Made by a program: the position numbers and the translations under genes. Of a stretch of 8,726 nucleotides of DNA, positions 6,700 to 8,726 are shown piece after piece (the stretch's first letter is position 1; every line of letters starts with the position of its first letter). This DNA comes from Pseudomonadota bacterium (GTDB lineage: Bacteria; Pseudomonadota; Gammaproteobacteria; Burkholderiales; Burkholderiaceae_B): assembly GCA_021793875.1 (NCBI GenBank), contig JAJYRX010000052.1, positions 1-8,726 of the forward strand, written 5' to 3'. The notes beneath the pieces were generated by a model. The model made no database searches. It was not told the origin of the DNA and saw nothing but the letters and a program-made list of their open reading frames with translations.

Positions 6700-7926
6700 A
6701 TGAACAATACATATAACCAATCTCAAGCATCCGGACTAATAAAAAGCATATTTAAAGGTAGTCTAATAAAGCAAATCATAATAGGCATGATAGCTGGTGC
6801 CGTACTGGCTATCGCCTGGCCACAAGCAGGGAATGCTGTGGGGATTCTAGGAGATATATTTGTAGGCGCCCTTAAAGCCATAGCACCTGTACTTGTATTT
6901 ATATTAGTGTGCTCATCAATTGCATCGCACAGAGGTGGTACGAAAACAGGTATGGGATCAATACTTGCCTTATACGTTATTGGCACTTTTCTAGCTGCTC
7001 TACTGGCTGTGGTTGCAAGTTTTACATTCCCACAAACTATACATTTGCAAAATGTACCAGATACATTATCTCCCCCACAAAATATTATTGAAGTGCTTAA
7101 AACACTTGTAATGAATATGGTAGATAACCCATTTAATGCCATAACAAATGCTAATTACATAGGCATACTTGTTTGGGCCGTAGCATTGGGAGCTACTTTA
7201 AGAGTATCTGGAGAAAACACGATAAAGGTAATTAACGACCTATCAAACGCTGTATCTATGCTGGTACGGCTGATAATAAGGCTTGCACCTTTAGGCATTT
7301 TTGGACTGGTTGCCATAACTGTATCAGAAACAGGTTTTGAGGCTCTTAAGCAATATGCCAGTTTAATTACACTTTTATTAGGTTGCATGCTGCTCATGGC
7401 GTTAGTGGTAAATCCACTTATCGTATTTATAAAAATTAGAAAAAACCCATATCCACTTGTGCTTACATGCCTTAGAGAAAGCGGTGTCACTGCATTTTTC
7501 ACCAGAAGCTCTGCCGCCAACATACCAGTAAATATGGCCTTATGTGAACGCCTTGGCTTAAATAAAGACACCTACTCAGTGTCCATACCTTTGGGCGCAA
7601 CAATAAACATGTCTGGCGCGGCCATTACAATTACTATTCTTACACTAGCTGCTGTTAATACACTGGGTATAAATATTGATATGCCTACGGCCTTGCTACT
7701 AAGCGTAATAGCATCAATATCAGCATGCGGTGCTTCGGGCGTTGCTGGAGGATCATTGCTTCTTATACCGCTTGCATGTAGCCTATTTGGAATTTCTAAC
7801 GATATCGCCATGCAAGTAGTCGGGGTAGGTTTTGTTATTGGTGTATTACAAGATTCTGCTGAAACCGCACTAAACTCATCAACCGATGTACTGTTTACTG
7901 CAGCAGCTGAGAAAGCACAGCTCTAG
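6700..7926 (+). CDS. sstT: Sodium/serine-threonine symporter SstT
   Basis: Imports serine and threonine with Na+; a member of the dicarboxylate/amino acid:cation symporter (GltPh-like) family. Its 408 residues compare with about 414 in E. coli SstT, and most of the length looks near-identical in motif to that protein. Diagnostic segments are the first hairpin FFTRSSAANIPVNMALCE (266-283), GATINMSGAAITIT (299-312) in the position of the family's NMDGT motif, the second hairpin SACGASGVAGGSLLLIPLAC (341-360), and the last helix LQDSAETALNSSTDVLFTAA (383-402). The ATG at 6700 gives the right N-terminal length, but no ribosome site precedes it. The next ATG (residue 30) would cut into the first helix, so 6700 is kept. 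Convergent with the channel gene 10 bp downstream. Regulation is unknown. Confidence 0.96.
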   Translation: MNNTYNQSQASGLIKSIFKGSLIKQIIIGMIAGAVLAIAWPQAGNAVGILGDIFVGALKAIAPVLVFILVCSSIASHRGGTKTGMGSILALYVIGTFLAALLAVVASFTFPQTIHLQNVPDTLSPPQNIIEVLKTLVMNMVDNPFNAITNANYIGILVWAVALGATLRVSGENTIKVINDLSNAVSMLVRLIIRLAPLGIFGLVAITVSETGFEALKQYASLITLLLGCMLLMALVVNPLIVFIKIRKNPYPLVLTCLRESGVTAFFTRSSAANIPVNMALCERLGLNKDTYSVSIPLGATINMSGAAITITILTLAAVNTLGINIDMPTALLLSVIASISACGASGVAGGSLLLIPLACSLFGISNDIAMQVVGVGFVIGVLQDSAETALNSSTDVLFTAAAEKAQL

Positions 7927-7936
7927 AATTTAACAG

Positions 7937-8726
7937 TTAGGCAAACCAACGCTTTATACGCCTTAATATAGCGGCTTTTTCTGTTTGTTGGTTTGTCTCA
8001 GTGGTTTGACTTTGCTTTTCTAGCAGTTCTAATTTGCGCTGTGCCAACAGACTAGCAAATGAATCTGCAAGCTCAGGACGCTTATCTAATATAGATTCGA
8101 AATCAGATTTTTTAAGCTCATAACAAACCAAGTCCGTAATTGCAGTTATAGTTGCTCTTCTTTTTTGACCGGTTAATAAACTCATTTCGCCTATTATTTC
8201 ACCCGGCCCCACCTCTGCAACCTTATGGCGAAACCCATCTGCATCTACCCATATAGCAACCGTACCGGAAACTATTATAAAAAGACTCTCACCCACTTCA
8301 CCTTGGGTGGCAATAGTACTACCGGAAACGAACGGCAAAGTTTTAAGTACAGAAGCAAGATAATTAATTTCTTCTTCATTAAGGGGTGCAAGCAGATCTA
8401 TTTGCTGCAAAGCTGTAACCACACGGGGAAACTCATGCTCATGAGCTTTTTTTAGCTGCTCTCGGTAGCTTTTACGTGAAACCAAGCTAACCGCTCTTCT
8501 TGGCGCAGCCATATGCCAGCCCTTCCTTTGAAAAACCGCATGAATATGCTGCCTAACGCCTGAATCTGATGCTCCTGGTGCAGATGGATCTATAGACCAA
8601 TACCTTAAGGCATACACTACAACACCATCAGAAAAATCCTCTATAAGACATACAGCCTTATCATCACTAGACACCCCCCTGATTTGTGCGCTATTTATTG
8701 AACTCTCTATTGCGGGAATTACATCT
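7937..8726 (-). CDS. MscS-type mechanosensitive channel with C-terminal cyclic-nucleotide-binding domain (3' part only)
   Basis: Only the C-terminal 263 residues or so are in the window; the frame stays open to the window edge, so the membrane part and start are missing. The first visible part (DVIPAIESS...GVVVYALRYW...GVRQHIHAVFQRKGW) fits the cytoplasmic alpha/beta cage of MscS proteins. It is followed by a cyclic-nucleotide-binding fold, about 8130-8410. That fold has VSGTVAIW, then a phosphate-binding cassette GEMSLLTGQKRRAT (about 8150-8191) with the Glu (codon 8186-8188) and the Arg (codon 8159-8161) in the canonical ligand positions. The basic tail (ILRRIKRWFA) ends at TAA 7937-7939. 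Such proteins (bCNG group) are thought to be channels modulated by nucleotide rather than strongly by tension. A GTG at 8674 is not the start, because the MscS-like reading continues upstream of it. Ligand identity is unknown. Confidence 0.85.
   Translation of the reverse strand, partial: DVIPAIESSINSAQIRGVSSDDKAVCLIEDFSDGVVVYALRYWSIDPSAPGASDSGVRQHIHAVFQRKGWHMAAPRRAVSLVSRKSYREQLKKAHEHEFPRVVTALQQIDLLAPLNEEEINYLASVLKTLPFVSGSTIATQGEVGESLFIIVSGTVAIWVDADGFRHKVAEVGPGEIIGEMSLLTGQKRRATITAITDLVCYELKKSDFESILDKRPELADSFASLLAQRKLELLEKQSQTTETNQQTEKAAILRRIKRWFA
7950..7980 (+). terminator. Possible intrinsic terminator for sstT
   Basis: An imperfect stem CGCTTTAT (7950-7957) / ATATAGCG (7966-7973) with one T-T mismatch and an 8-base loop is followed, after GC, by five T (7976-7980). 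It begins 23 bases after the sstT stop codon and lies inside the 3' coding end of the converging channel gene. The stem is AU-rich and the T run short, so this is tentative. Confidence 0.3.

Noticed and set aside
8225..8455. Small + strand open frame opposite the channel gene
   Set aside because: It overlaps the conserved cyclic-nucleotide-binding domain coded on the other strand and shows no recognisable domain.
8672..8674. GTG as the start of the cyclic-nucleotide-binding protein
   Set aside because: The same frame continues without a stop to the window edge (…VIPAIESSINSAQIRG before the Val) and the residues on both sides fit the MscS cage, so the gene is truncated by the window.
1..8726. 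CRISPR array, insertion sequence, toxin-antitoxin or defence genes
   Set aside because: I found no regularly spaced repeats, transposase or integrase motifs, or small paired genes; all sizeable stretches are explained by known genes.

Overview
The window looks like a stretch of a gammaproteobacterial chromosome of fairly low G+C. Four points support this: an R-S-T-U-V heme-uptake cluster of the Yersinia/Pseudomonas type, a one-piece tmRNA gene whose tag peptide has the ANDE...ALAA form common in that class, an SstT transporter very similar throughout to the enterobacterial protein as I remember it, and an MscS-type channel with a cyclic-nucleotide-binding tail. I cannot name the genus from sequence alone.

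Layout. Positions 7-5340 and 5347-6135 hold five tightly packed genes on the + strand: hmuR (outer-membrane TonB-dependent heme receptor), hmuS (cytoplasmic heme-handling protein), hmuT (periplasmic heme-binding protein), hmuU (inner-membrane permease) and hmuV (ATPase). Gaps are 67 or 94 bp (depending on the hmuS start), 30, 14 and 6 bp, so they very probably form one transcription unit. A possible Fur-type iron box lies in the hmuR-hmuS gap. Directly downstream and convergent is ssrA (tmRNA) at 6169-6537 on the - strand, with an extended -10 promoter. Divergent from ssrA is sstT (6700-7926, +). Convergent with sstT, only 10 bp away, is the 3' part of an MscS/cNMP-binding channel gene (7937 to the window edge, -), whose 5' end is outside the window.

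How the genes work together. HmuR takes heme or hemoprotein-bound heme through the outer membrane using TonB energy (no tonB/exbB/exbD here). HmuT passes it to HmuU2V2, which pumps it into the cytoplasm, where HmuS receives it. Visible ligand residues suggest His/Tyr heme handling: Tyr but no His in the receptor FRAP-NPNL loop, Tyr70 and His167 in HmuT, His199 in HmuS. The remaining genes are ordinary housekeeping or stress functions: ribosome rescue, serine/threonine uptake, and a ligand-modulated osmotic channel.

I see no unknown defence system, mobile element, CRISPR array or new gene family. The points worth a second look are small: the ligand pattern of HmuR, a cysteine-bracketed loop in it, an internal Fur-like site, a dyad-symmetric repeat at and inside hmuT, an unusual tmRNA tag, the heme operon abutting the 3' end of ssrA (a common integration site), and an intact nucleotide-binding cassette on the channel.
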